From: an uncultured Muribaculaceae bacterium
GTDB taxonomy: Bacteria > Bacteroidota > Bacteroidia > Bacteroidales > Muribaculaceae
NCBI GenBank assembly: GCA_948788915.1
Contig: CAQFOZ010000003.1
Coordinates: forward strand, 10,849 to 74,848
Direction of reading: 5' to 3'
DNA length: 64,000 bases
In this document: positions 17,185 through 25,780 of the stretch, in pieces
Numbering within the stretch: the stretch's first letter is position 1
Layout: each line of letters starts with the position of its first letter
Made by a program: the position numbers and the translations under genes
Notes under the pieces: generated by a model
What the model saw: only the letters and a program-made list of their open reading frames with translations
Databases searched by the model: none
What the model was told of the DNA's origin: nothing

Positions 17185-17220
17185 GATATTGGAATTCAAA
17201 TTATAAAATATCCTTTTTTA

Positions 17221-18945
17221 ATGAGAAAAATATTAACGGCATTGCTGGCATGTGTTGCTGTCGGGGCGAATGCCGGGATAAAGGAGAGTGTGGTTGCTCC
17301 TGTCAGAATTGTATGGATGTCGGATACTACCGGTACGGCAATAAAAGGATCTGGTATATTGTTAAAGGATTTTTCGGGACAGGTAAGTGTAAACAATTCT
17401 TCTTCATCGGCGGTATTGACTTCCACTCCTGATAAATCGGCTTCGATACTTCTTGACTTCGGCAAAGAGATATACGGTGGGCTGAAACTATATACAGGCA
17501 TGCCGGCCGGTAAACAGGCAAAGCATGTAAGGGTTGTGCTCGGAGAATCGGTAAGTGAGGCTATGAGCGATGTAAGGCAACCGAATAATGCTATGAACCC
17601 TACAAATGAGCATTCCCTAAGAGATTTCACCTTGAGTCTTCCTTGGCTTGGCAGCGCGGAATGTGGTAAAAGTGGATTTAGATTTGCCCGCATAGACTAT
17701 CTTGATTGTGACGAGCCGCTGCATCTCCGGTTTGTTGAAGCCCGGTCGTTTATGATTGATGATCCCGAACGGGGAAGCTTCGAGTGTTCCGATCCCCGGC
17801 TTAATGAGATTTGGAAGACGGGAGCTTATACCGTGAAACTGAATATGCAGGATTATGTGTGGGACGGCATCAAACGTGATCGCCTTGTTTGGCTTGGTGA
17901 CATGCATCCCGAGGTTATGACAATCTCATCTGTGTGGGGAGAGATGCCGGTTGTGCACAAGTCGCTTGATTACGGTGCGGATGACACTCCTCTTCCGGGC
18001 TGGATAAACGGCATGTGCAGCTATTCCATATGGTGGCTGATCATTCACCGTGATCTTTATATGTATAATGGCAATCTTGAATATCTCCGCACTCAGCAAC
18101 CTTATATCAGGGGACTTGTGAAGCAGATAGACTCACTTGTTGACAAGGACGGCAAAGAGCACCTGGATGGTGTCCGCTTTCTTGACTGGGCTACTTCCGA
18201 ACGAAAGGATATTATTGACTCGGGAATGCAGTCAATGACCTGCATGGGTATGGAAGCGGCACGTGATATAGCAAAGTTTCTTGATGATAGCGAATTGCTT
18301 GATGTTGCGGAGAAGTGTCTCAAGCGCATGAAAAAACACAATGTCGGGAGTTGTGGCAACAAGCAGGCCGCTGCTCTTGCCGTGCTTTCAGGTCTCAGTT
18401 CTGATCCGGACAAGGATATATCAATAATAGCGGACGGAGGTTCGGATGGATACTCTACGTTCTATGGATATTATATGCTTGAGGCATTGGCTGCCTGTGG
18501 CAAGTATGAGGAAGCTATGAGACGGATATCGGATTATTGGGGAGCCATGTTGGATCTTGGCGCCACAACTTTTTGGGAGGATCTGACTTATTCCGATGTC
18601 GCAAAGGCCGGTAGAATAGATAATTTTGTGCCTGAAGATCAGTTTGATATACATGCAGACGGAGGAGCATATTGTTATAAAGGATTAAGAATGAGTCTTT
18701 GTCATGGCTGGGCATCCGGCCCTACAGCGTGGCTTAGCCGGCATGTGTTGGGGGTGCGTCCCATTAAGCCCGGTTGCAGTGAGATAGAGATAAATCCCCA
18801 TCTTGGAGACCTGCAATGGGCAAAGGGTGTGTTCCCGACTCCAAAGGGGGATGTAAGGATTGAGGTTGTGCGGGGCAATGATGGTAAACCTGTTTGCAAA
18901 GTGCAGGCTCCGAAAGGGGTGAAAGTTCATAACCGGACAATCTAA
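17221..18945 (+). CDS. alpha-L-rhamnosidase-like glycoside hydrolase (GH78 type)
   Basis: 574 residues from the ATG at 17221, which opens a signal peptide (MRKILTALLACVAVGANA); an in-frame TTG at 17182 would put 13 residues in front of it and is rejected. The central signature VWDGIKRDRLVWLGDMHPE near residue 215 is the conserved GH78 (alpha/alpha)6-barrel segment containing the catalytic acid, followed by barrel motifs (WWLIIHRDLYMYNGN; FWEDLTYSDV) and a C-terminal beta-sandwich (LGVRPIKPGCSEIEI). It should release terminal L-rhamnose from plant or bacterial glycans. It is shorter than the multi-domain family average (about 900), lacking N-terminal carbohydrate-binding modules. It stands alone between the transposase and the second nuclease, with no SusCD nearby. 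Confidence 0.8.
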   Translation: MRKILTALLACVAVGANAGIKESVVAPVRIVWMSDTTGTAIKGSGILLKDFSGQVSVNNSSSSAVLTSTPDKSASILLDFGKEIYGGLKLYTGMPAGKQAKHVRVVLGESVSEAMSDVRQPNNAMNPTNEHSLRDFTLSLPWLGSAECGKSGFRFARIDYLDCDEPLHLRFVEARSFMIDDPERGSFECSDPRLNEIWKTGAYTVKLNMQDYVWDGIKRDRLVWLGDMHPEVMTISSVWGEMPVVHKSLDYGADDTPLPGWINGMCSYSIWWLIIHRDLYMYNGNLEYLRTQQPYIRGLVKQIDSLVDKDGKEHLDGVRFLDWATSERKDIIDSGMQSMTCMGMEAARDIAKFLDDSELLDVAEKCLKRMKKHNVGSCGNKQAAALAVLSGLSSDPDKDISIIADGGSDGYSTFYGYYMLEALAACGKYEEAMRRISDYWGAMLDLGATTFWEDLTYSDVAKAGRIDNFVPEDQFDIHADGGAYCYKGLRMSLCHGWASGPTAWLSRHVLGVRPIKPGCSEIEINPHLGDLQWAKGVFPTPKGDVRIEVVRGNDGKPVCKVQAPKGVKVHNRTI

Positions 18946-19000
18946 ACACTTTATAATCGTACTTTCTAATAATTTAATACCTAAAAACAACTTATCATTT

Positions 19001-20836
19001 ATGAATATGAGATATTCGGCTATTGCCGGTTTCCTGTCTTTGACAAGCTCATTGCTTTTTGCAGAAGCTCCGGCAGGATATTATTCCCGTCTTGACGGCA
19101 AGCAGGGCGATGAATTGCGGGCAATCGTGAAGGAAGTTTCTATCCCTGCTGATTTTGAATCAATTGAATTCGGAGATGGAGGATCATCTTCTTTTAAGAC
19201 ATGGCAATGCTTTATATCTTCCGATATAAGGGAGATTGACGGCAGAACCATGTGGTGGGATATGTATTCAAACAACATTGTCTATACTTATGGAGCGGAT
19301 AATTCTTTGAATACAAAATCTCTCAATATTGAGCATGCTGTGCCCAATTCATGGTGGGGAGGAAGAAACGGTAACTTGATGGCTTATCAGGATATATTCA
19401 ATCTTAATCCATCAAATTCCGAAGCCAATAATAAGAAATCGGCAAATCCTATAGGTGTTACTGTAGAGAATCCCGCCTTTTCTAATGGCCTGGTAAAAAT
19501 AGGTAAGACTGCGGCCGGATATGGCGGCAACGCTTCCACTGTGTTTGAGCCTTCCGATGAATATAAGGGGGACTTTGCCCGCACATTCTTTTATATGTTT
19601 GCGGCATATCCTGATATTGACTGGAAAATGGACAAAGGTGGTGAAAATATGTATCAGGTTGTGGACGGTAGGGTAGAACTGTTGCCTTGGGCTAAAAACA
19701 TGCTTCTGAAATGGAATGCGGAGGATCCGGTTGATGCCAAGGAGATGAAACGTAATGACGAGATTTTTAAATGTCAGAAGAACCGTAACCCTTTCATAGA
19801 TATGCCCGGACTGGCAGAATATATATGGGGTGCGAAGACAGATGAAAAATTCCTCTCTTCCTCTCAGGCGGTTCAATTGGTGGAACGTCCGTCCGCGCCA
19901 CGTCCGTCCGGATTGTGGATGAAAGGGGTGAATACATATTCCTCAAGGTATTGGGATATTGCTGATGCCGGATTTGAAACCTTCGGCAATGACCTCTGGA
20001 TAAGTCTGGACGGTGGCAATTATCAGCAATATGGCAGTAGCGTGAAAATTCCTCCGGCTGACAAGCATGGAGACATCCACACGGTCAAGGCATATTGTGA
20101 AAAAGTAGATGGAAGTTATGTTCTCAGAAGCCCGGTAGTCTCTGTAACCTTTATTGCCAAAGATGCCAAAGTCAACGATTATTCCATGGCCGATTATGAG
20201 GCTGTGAAATCAGGAGATGATGTGGATAGGAATGGCAGATATATCATAACCGATGCCTTGAACAGTCATGTCATGGGCATGAACAGTTCTACATTCATGA
20301 CAGATTGCTGGTTTGCACGTCAAAGTGGAGATTTGCTTGTCGAGCTGCCTCAGGATGCCGCGGTTGTAGATTTTGAACCTGCGGCCGACGGTAGATACCT
20401 TCTGCGGATTTCGGATGTAAACAACGTTTTCAAAGGATACTGGGCAACTACCGGTAATAATAGAATGAAACTTGATCAGCAACAAGGTACGCCGGCCACG
20501 GTGACAATTCAGCCCGACGATTGCGCTTCCATCGCTTTTGTCAATTACGGTAGCTTGCAGTATAATCAACAGTCTCCGCGTTTCCTGAACTATACTTCGG
20601 CACAGGGAAAAGTGAGGCTTTACCGCTTTGTCAGGTTTAGCAACGCTTCAAGTTCCATAACCGATGTTCTGAATGGTGAAAGCGATGACGTGTATGTGAA
20701 AAACGGAGAGATTCATGCTCCGGAGGGAAGTTCTGTCTATTCCATTCAGGGTGTGAGGACCGTTGCAGGAAGACTGGCTAAAGGTGTCTATATAGTGGTT
20801 ACCCGAAGCGGCAATACCATTAAAGTTGTGTTATGA
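19001..20836 (+). CDS. secreted endonuclease I family nuclease, second copy
   Basis: 611 residues with a signal peptide (SAIAGFLSLTSSLLFA). The endonuclease I domain (about 20-280) keeps the metal site NIEHAVPNSWWGG near residue 110, DIFNLNPSNSEANNKKSANP, FEPSDEYKGDFARTFFYM and NRNPFIDMPGLAEYIWG, matching the paralogue at 14034 block by block. The C-terminal 320 residues differ: an Ig-like linker, a beta-rich domain (about 400-550) and a sorting-domain-like tail (SVYSIQGVRTVAG ... GVYIVVTRSG). An ATG two codons later (19007) is an equally good start. Predicted to cut extracellular DNA or RNA. Confidence 0.85.
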   Translation: MNMRYSAIAGFLSLTSSLLFAEAPAGYYSRLDGKQGDELRAIVKEVSIPADFESIEFGDGGSSSFKTWQCFISSDIREIDGRTMWWDMYSNNIVYTYGADNSLNTKSLNIEHAVPNSWWGGRNGNLMAYQDIFNLNPSNSEANNKKSANPIGVTVENPAFSNGLVKIGKTAAGYGGNASTVFEPSDEYKGDFARTFFYMFAAYPDIDWKMDKGGENMYQVVDGRVELLPWAKNMLLKWNAEDPVDAKEMKRNDEIFKCQKNRNPFIDMPGLAEYIWGAKTDEKFLSSSQAVQLVERPSAPRPSGLWMKGVNTYSSRYWDIADAGFETFGNDLWISLDGGNYQQYGSSVKIPPADKHGDIHTVKAYCEKVDGSYVLRSPVVSVTFIAKDAKVNDYSMADYEAVKSGDDVDRNGRYIITDALNSHVMGMNSSTFMTDCWFARQSGDLLVELPQDAAVVDFEPAADGRYLLRISDVNNVFKGYWATTGNNRMKLDQQQGTPATVTIQPDDCASIAFVNYGSLQYNQQSPRFLNYTSAQGKVRLYRFVRFSNASSSITDVLNGESDDVYVKNGEIHAPEGSSVYSIQGVRTVAGRLAKGVYIVVTRSGNTIKVVL

Positions 20837-20857
20837 GAAAAATTATGGCTGAAAAAA

Positions 20858-20888
20858 TTGGATAATTGGCTATAAAGATGCAATTTTG
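20858..20888 (+). promoter_or_regulatory. promoter of korAB
   Basis: TTG (20858-20860), a 20-bp spacer and CAATTTTG (20881-20888), one mismatch from TAnnTTTG. It lies 58 bp before the korA start. Confidence 0.55.
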
Positions 20889-20945
20889 TTAAGAATTTAT
20901 AAACTGATCTTCTGACCTAAATCAATACGAAAACACAATAAAAAG

Positions 20946-22799
20946 ATGTTACAGGAAACCAACATCAAAACGATTGACAAAGTTGTTATACGTTTTGCTG
21001 GAGATTCCGGCGACGGTATGCAGCTTGCCGGAAGTATCTTCTCCAATATATCTGCCGGAGAGGGTAACCAGATTTCAACATTTCCGGATTATCCGGCGGA
21101 GATACGGGCACCGCAGGGCTCTTTGAGCGGAGTGTCCGGCTATCAGGTAAGTGTCGGTAAAGAGGTGCACACACCGGGCGACCGCGCCGATGTGCTTGTG
21201 GCCATGAACCCGGCGGCGTTAAAAACAAATCTCAAGTATCTGAAGCAGGATGGCATCATCGTGTGTGACGGAGATTCATTCACTCCACAGAATCTGAAGA
21301 AAGCTGAATATGCTACCGATGATCCCGTGGCTGAGTTGGGTATCAATCCGTCCAGGATAATGCTCGTGCCGATGACTACATTGCTTAAAAGCACACTTGA
21401 GGGTTCAGGACTCGACCAGAAAGGCATCATGAAGTGCAAGAATATGCTTGCATTAGGAATTATCTGCTGGCTTTTCGACCGTCCCGTTGATAGCGTGCTC
21501 AAGAAGTTACAGGCTAAGTTTGCCAAAAAACCGGCTATATATGAAGCCAACGCAAAGGTAGTCAGAGCCGGATGGGATTACGGGCATAACACCCACAGTT
21601 CAATGCCGGTTTACCGCATAGAGACATCTGCAGGCGTGCCTGGCACATATATAGATGTCACCGGAAATACCGCCACTGCGTGGGGATTGATAATGGCATC
21701 GGAAAAAAGCGGCAGACCGCTTTTCCTCGGAAGTTATCCTATAACCCCGGCCACAGATATCCTTCATGAATTGGCCAAACGTAAGGATCTTGGTGTCAAG
21801 GCTTGCCAGATGGAGGATGAGATAGCCGGTGTATGTTCTGCGATAGGAGCGTCTTATGCAGGTAATCTCGCTGTTACTTCAACTTCCGGTCCCGGTCTTG
21901 CTTTAAAGTCTGAGGGTATAGGCCTTGCGGTTATGGCAGAGCTGCCGTTGGTGGTGATCGATGTGCAGCGTGGGGGACCGTCTACCGGACTTCCAACCAA
22001 AACGGAACAGACAGACTTGATGCAGGCTCTTTATGGACGTAACGGGGAGTCCCCTCTGTGCGTGCTGGCTGCTGTAAGCCCTACTGATTGTTTTGAAATG
22101 GCATTCAATGCCTGCAAAATCGCAATAGAACACATGACTCCGGTCATACTTCTTACAGATGCTTTCATAGGAAACGGTTCATCGGCATGGCGTGTTCCTG
22201 AGCCCGGTGAATATCCCGATATCAAAGTGCCTGTCGTAAGCCCTGAACAATTGGCTGCGGGTTGGCGTCCGTTCGACAGAGATGCGGAGACCTATGTCCG
22301 TTATTGGGCTCTTCCCGGCACTGAGAACGGTATGCATCGTGTGGGAGGTCTGGAGAAAGATTTCAACACGTCTGTTATATCTACGGATGCTAAGAACCAT
22401 GCTAAAATGGTTGAGGCCCGTAGAGAGAAGGTGGCACGTATAGCTCGAGACATACCGCGGATGGAGCCGATGTTTGACAAGGAGGCCGACACTATTCTTC
22501 TCGGATGGGGAGGCACATACGGCCATTTGCTCACAGCTGCTACAGAACTCAACGCATCCGGTGTGAAATGTGCTTTCTGGCAGTTCCGTTATATAAATCC
22601 TCTTCCTGAGAATGCAGTGGAAACATTGAAAAAATACAAGAGGGTGATTGTGGCGGAACTTAATACCGGAATGTTTGCCGACTATCTGCAGATGCATCTC
22701 CCAGGACAGGAGGTGATGCGCATCAACAAGGTGGAGGGTCAGCCTTTCCTTGTAAGCGAGATTGTCGACGGTGTGAAAAAGATTATAGAGACAAAGTAA
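20946..22799 (+). CDS. korA: 2-oxoglutarate (2-oxoacid):ferredoxin oxidoreductase, fused gamma-alpha subunit
   Basis: 617 residues. The N-terminal 190 are the gamma domain (RFAGDSGDGMQLAGSI, FPDYPAEIRAPQG), and the rest is the alpha subunit with the pyrimidine-binding domain (GSYPITPATDILHELA) and domain II (IIVAELNTG-like segment RVIVAELNTGMFADYL). With KorB it oxidatively decarboxylates 2-oxoglutarate, or a related 2-oxoacid, to the CoA ester and reduces ferredoxin; in anaerobic Bacteroidales it can also run reductively. korB starts 29 bp later, so they are one operon. The fused gamma-alpha form is the usual one in this phylum. Confidence 0.9.
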   Translation: MLQETNIKTIDKVVIRFAGDSGDGMQLAGSIFSNISAGEGNQISTFPDYPAEIRAPQGSLSGVSGYQVSVGKEVHTPGDRADVLVAMNPAALKTNLKYLKQDGIIVCDGDSFTPQNLKKAEYATDDPVAELGINPSRIMLVPMTTLLKSTLEGSGLDQKGIMKCKNMLALGIICWLFDRPVDSVLKKLQAKFAKKPAIYEANAKVVRAGWDYGHNTHSSMPVYRIETSAGVPGTYIDVTGNTATAWGLIMASEKSGRPLFLGSYPITPATDILHELAKRKDLGVKACQMEDEIAGVCSAIGASYAGNLAVTSTSGPGLALKSEGIGLAVMAELPLVVIDVQRGGPSTGLPTKTEQTDLMQALYGRNGESPLCVLAAVSPTDCFEMAFNACKIAIEHMTPVILLTDAFIGNGSSAWRVPEPGEYPDIKVPVVSPEQLAAGWRPFDRDAETYVRYWALPGTENGMHRVGGLEKDFNTSVISTDAKNHAKMVEARREKVARIARDIPRMEPMFDKEADTILLGWGGTYGHLLTAATELNASGVKCAFWQFRYINPLPENAVETLKKYKRVIVAELNTGMFADYLQMHLPGQEVMRINKVEGQPFLVSEIVDGVKKIIETK

Positions 22800-22828
22800 G
22801 GAAAATCCTGTAAAATAGACTTCAGATA

Positions 22829-23854
22829 ATGGAAGATAAAAATAATACGGGATATGTTCCCGCTGATTTTAAAAACAGTCAGAATGCCCGCTGGTGTCCG
22901 GGTTGCGGAGACCATGCGATATTGAATGTTCTCCATAAAGCCATGGCGGCTATAGGTGTGGCTCCCAAGGACACAGCCGTAATTTCCGGCATAGGTTGCT
23001 CCTCTCGCCTCCCATACTATATGAATACCTACGGAATGCATACCATTCACGGACGTGCCGCCGCAATAGCTACCGGTGTGAAGACTGCCAATCCGGCGCT
23101 TACCGTGTGGCAGATTTCCGGTGACGGTGATGGCCTGGCTATCGGAGGCAATCATTTTATACATGCGATCAGAAGAAATATCGATATCAACATACTGCTT
23201 TTCAACAACAAGATCTACGGATTGACCAAGGGGCAGTATTCACCCACATCCGACCGTGGCGCAGTGACAAAATCAAGCCCGTATGGCACTGTCGAGGATC
23301 CTTTTATTCCAGCCGAGCTTTGCTTTGGCGCAAGAGGCAATTTCTTTGCTCGTGGAATAGACATAACGCTTGATATCACACGTGACTGCATGATTGCTGC
23401 TGCCCGTCATAAAGGAGCCGCTGTGGTGGAGGTCCTTCAGAACTGCGTCATCTTTAATAACGGAATCCATTCATATTTTACAGACAAGGAAGAGCGTGCT
23501 GACCACACCATATATCTTCGTCATGGAGAGAAGATGCTCTTCGGTAAAAATATGGAGAAAGGTCTGGTGCAGGATGGATTCGGACTTAAGGCTGTCATTG
23601 TCGGAGAGAATGGCTACACACTCGATGACATATTGGTGCATGATGCGCATTGCCCGCAGAATTTCCTCCAGCAGCAACTGGCTATGATGGACGGACACGA
23701 ACTCCCTGTGGCATTAGGCGTAATTCGTGATTATGAAGCTCCTACATATGAGATGGAGGTTGCCCGTCAGGTCGAGGAGGTGAAATCTAAGAAGAACTTT
23801 GGTTCGCTCCGGGATATGATATTGAAGACCTGCGAGAGCTGGACCATAGAATAA
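22829..23854 (+). CDS. korB: 2-oxoglutarate (2-oxoacid):ferredoxin oxidoreductase, beta subunit
   Basis: 341 residues, the TPP-binding partner of KorA. RWCPGCGDHAIL and GIGCSSRLPYY supply conserved Cys residues for the [4Fe-4S] cluster, and SGDGDGLAIGGNH with the following LLFNNKIYGLTKGQ is the Mg2+/thiamine diphosphate motif (GDG...N). Cytosolic. A large hairpin terminator follows the stop and closes the korAB operon. Confidence 0.92.
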   Translation: MEDKNNTGYVPADFKNSQNARWCPGCGDHAILNVLHKAMAAIGVAPKDTAVISGIGCSSRLPYYMNTYGMHTIHGRAAAIATGVKTANPALTVWQISGDGDGLAIGGNHFIHAIRRNIDINILLFNNKIYGLTKGQYSPTSDRGAVTKSSPYGTVEDPFIPAELCFGARGNFFARGIDITLDITRDCMIAAARHKGAAVVEVLQNCVIFNNGIHSYFTDKEERADHTIYLRHGEKMLFGKNMEKGLVQDGFGLKAVIVGENGYTLDDILVHDAHCPQNFLQQQLAMMDGHELPVALGVIRDYEAPTYEMEVARQVEEVKSKKNFGSLRDMILKTCESWTIE

Positions 23855-23869
23855 GGGCAAAATACGGTT

Positions 23870-23928
23870 AAAATGATGACGGAAATGCACAAGAATAAAA
23901 TTTCTGTGCATTCTCGTCATCATTTTTT
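23870..23928 (+). terminator. terminator after korB
   Basis: AAAATGATGACG (from 23870) pairs with CGTCATCATTTT, and inside it AATGCACA pairs with TGTGCATT; a T run follows. The internal bulges (GA and CT) keep it one long hairpin. Confidence 0.85.
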
Positions 23929-24028
23929 ACTGAAAAATTTCCATAATCAAAATATTTTGATTTACTTTGCATTCTGAACTCTGTAAAACAAATAAAACAA
24001 TATATTAACGTCTAAAATCTTATTTGAT

Positions 24029-24265
24029 ATGTCAGACATCGAAAAAAGAGTAAAAGAAATTATTGTAGATAAACTCACAGTAGATGAGAGCGAAGTAACT
24101 CCTCAGGCTGGATTCAGCCAGGACCTTGGTGCAGACTCACTTGACACAGTTGAGCTCATCATGGAATTCGAAAAAGAGTTTGATATCACAATCCCGGATG
24201 CAGAAGCTGAGAAGATCGTTACTGTAGGGGATGCTATCAACTACATCGAGGAGCACAAGAAATAA
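24029..24265 (+). CDS. acpP: acyl carrier protein
   Basis: 78 residues, acidic, with the phosphopantetheine attachment Ser37 in [15 protein letters not shown]. It carries the growing acyl chain in type II fatty acid synthesis in the cytosol. fabF follows 74 bp later, the usual acpP-fabF order. A TTACTTTG sequence at 23962 is one base from the -7 consensus and may be its promoter. Confidence 0.96.
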   Translation: MSDIEKRVKEIIVDKLTVDESEVTPQAGFSQDLGADSLDTVELIMEFEKEFDITIPDAEAEKIVTVGDAINYIEEHKK

Positions 24266-24339
24266 GAAAAAACTAATCGCCACCGGATCTGTAGGGAAAA
24301 CTGCGGATTTTGGTGGCGATTATTGAAATTATATCCGAT

Positions 24340-25605
24340 ATGGAGTTAAAAAGAGTTGTAATAACGGGGCTTGGTGCCTTGTCTCCACTTGGCAATGATG
24401 TTGCCACTACATGGGAGAACGTGAAAGCGGGAAAAAGCGGCGCGGCACCCATTACACATTTCGATGCCTCCAAATTCAAGACACAATTTGCCTGTGAGGT
24501 GAAGGATTTCGATCCTGCCGCACATTTTGACCGCAAAAAGATGCGTCAGCTTGACTCGTATGCAATGTATGCGCTCGTTGCTGCGGAGGAGGCGATAAAT
24601 GATGCCGGACTCGAAGGGGAAGGCGTTGACAAGAATCGCGTTGGTGTGATTTTCTCAGCCGGTATCGGTGGTCTGCACACTTTCGAAGAGGAAGCCGGAT
24701 ATTATGCAATTCATGGTGAGGAGCAGGGTCCGAAATACAATCCTTTCTTTATCCCCAAGATGATTGCCGACATCGCTGCCGGCCACATTTCAATCGACCA
24801 CGAGTTCCGCGGTCCTAACTTCGCGACTGTGTCTGCCTGTGCGTCGTCAAATCATGCATTGATTGATGCATATAATTATATCCGTCTGGGACAGGCTGAT
24901 GCTATTGTCGCAGGTGGTGCCGAAGCTGCTGTATTCCCTGCAGGTGTAGGTGGTTTCAATTCAATGAAAGCTCTTTCCACTCGCAATGATGAGCCGGAAA
25001 AGGCATCAAGGCCTTTCAGCGGTTCGCGCGACGGATTTGTGATTGGTGAAGGCGCGGCTGCCCTTGTGCTTGAGGAACTCGAGCATGCCAAAGCACGTGG
25101 AGCGCATATTTATGCCGAAGTCGCTGGTGGCGGTGTGTCTGCCGATGCTTACCATATCACAGCTACCCATCCCGAGGGTCTGGGAGCGGTGCTCGGTATG
25201 GAGAACGCTTTGCGCGATGCCGGAATGAAGCCCGAAGAGATTGACTACATCAACATGCACGGCACATCCACTCCGGTGGGCGACCGTGGTGAGGTAAAGG
25301 CTATTCTCAAAGTGTTCGGTGATCATGCCTACAAGATGAACCTCAGTAGTACAAAGTCCATGACCGGTCACCTCCTTGGTGCCGCAGGTGCTTTGGAAGC
25401 AATGTTGAGCGTAAAGGCTCTTGTTGACGGTGTGGTTCCTCCTACTATCAACCATGAGGAGGGCGATGATGATCCGGAATTGGACTACAATCTCAACTTT
25501 ACCTTCAATAAGGCTCAGGAGCGTGAACTAAATGCCGTGCTTTCAAATACATTTGGATTCGGCGGACATAACGCTTCTCTGATCATAAAGAAGTATAAAG
25601 AATAA
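24340..25605 (+). CDS. fabF: beta-ketoacyl-ACP synthase II
   Basis: 421 residues from ATG 24340 (MELKRVVITGLGALSP). An in-frame TTG at 24310 would add ten residues and is not needed. It is a thiolase-fold condensing enzyme: the nucleophilic Cys in VSACASSNHAL near residue 166, catalytic His in MHGTSTPVGD near 307, and Lys/His in STKSMTGHLLGAAG near 340. It elongates acyl-ACP with malonyl-ACP. It forms an operon with acpP and ends at a hairpin terminator. Confidence 0.95.
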   Translation: MELKRVVITGLGALSPLGNDVATTWENVKAGKSGAAPITHFDASKFKTQFACEVKDFDPAAHFDRKKMRQLDSYAMYALVAAEEAINDAGLEGEGVDKNRVGVIFSAGIGGLHTFEEEAGYYAIHGEEQGPKYNPFFIPKMIADIAAGHISIDHEFRGPNFATVSACASSNHALIDAYNYIRLGQADAIVAGGAEAAVFPAGVGGFNSMKALSTRNDEPEKASRPFSGSRDGFVIGEGAAALVLEELEHAKARGAHIYAEVAGGGVSADAYHITATHPEGLGAVLGMENALRDAGMKPEEIDYINMHGTSTPVGDRGEVKAILKVFGDHAYKMNLSSTKSMTGHLLGAAGALEAMLSVKALVDGVVPPTINHEEGDDDPELDYNLNFTFNKAQERELNAVLSNTFGFGGHNASLIIKKYKE

Positions 25606-25626
25606 TACATATTCTTTGCAGATAAG

Positions 25627-25657
25627 AAAAGGATAGCTTCTCGGCTATCCTTTTTTT
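25627..25657 (+). terminator. terminator after fabF
   Basis: AAAAGGATAGC (25627-25637) pairs with GCTATCCTTTT (25644-25654) across a 6-nt loop and runs into T residues. Confidence 0.9.
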
Positions 25658-25659
25658 GC

Positions 25660-25690
25660 TTGTAAATAAGGGAATTTTTTTGTAAATTTG
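25660..25690 (+). promoter_or_regulatory. promoter of gyrB
   Basis: TTG (25660-25662), a 20-bp spacer and TAAATTTG (25683-25690), a full match to the Bacteroidales promoter. The 5' leader before gyrB is about 85 nt. Confidence 0.7.
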
Positions 25691-25780
25691 CTCAAATAAG
25701 TGTGTTTGATAAATTGGTTCATACGCTGATTTTCAAAATATGCCTACTTACTTAATCATTTCAAAACTATATACGGAATA

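Noticed and set aside
17221..18945. The rhamnosidase as part of a polysaccharide utilisation locus
   Set aside because: No SusC/SusD pair, regulator or other glycanase lies next to it; the nearest receptor belongs to the nuclease operon.
14034..20836. Type IX secretion of both endonuclease I proteins
   Set aside because: Their tails resemble sorting domains, but no type IX component is in the window and the match is only by pattern, so it is not claimed.
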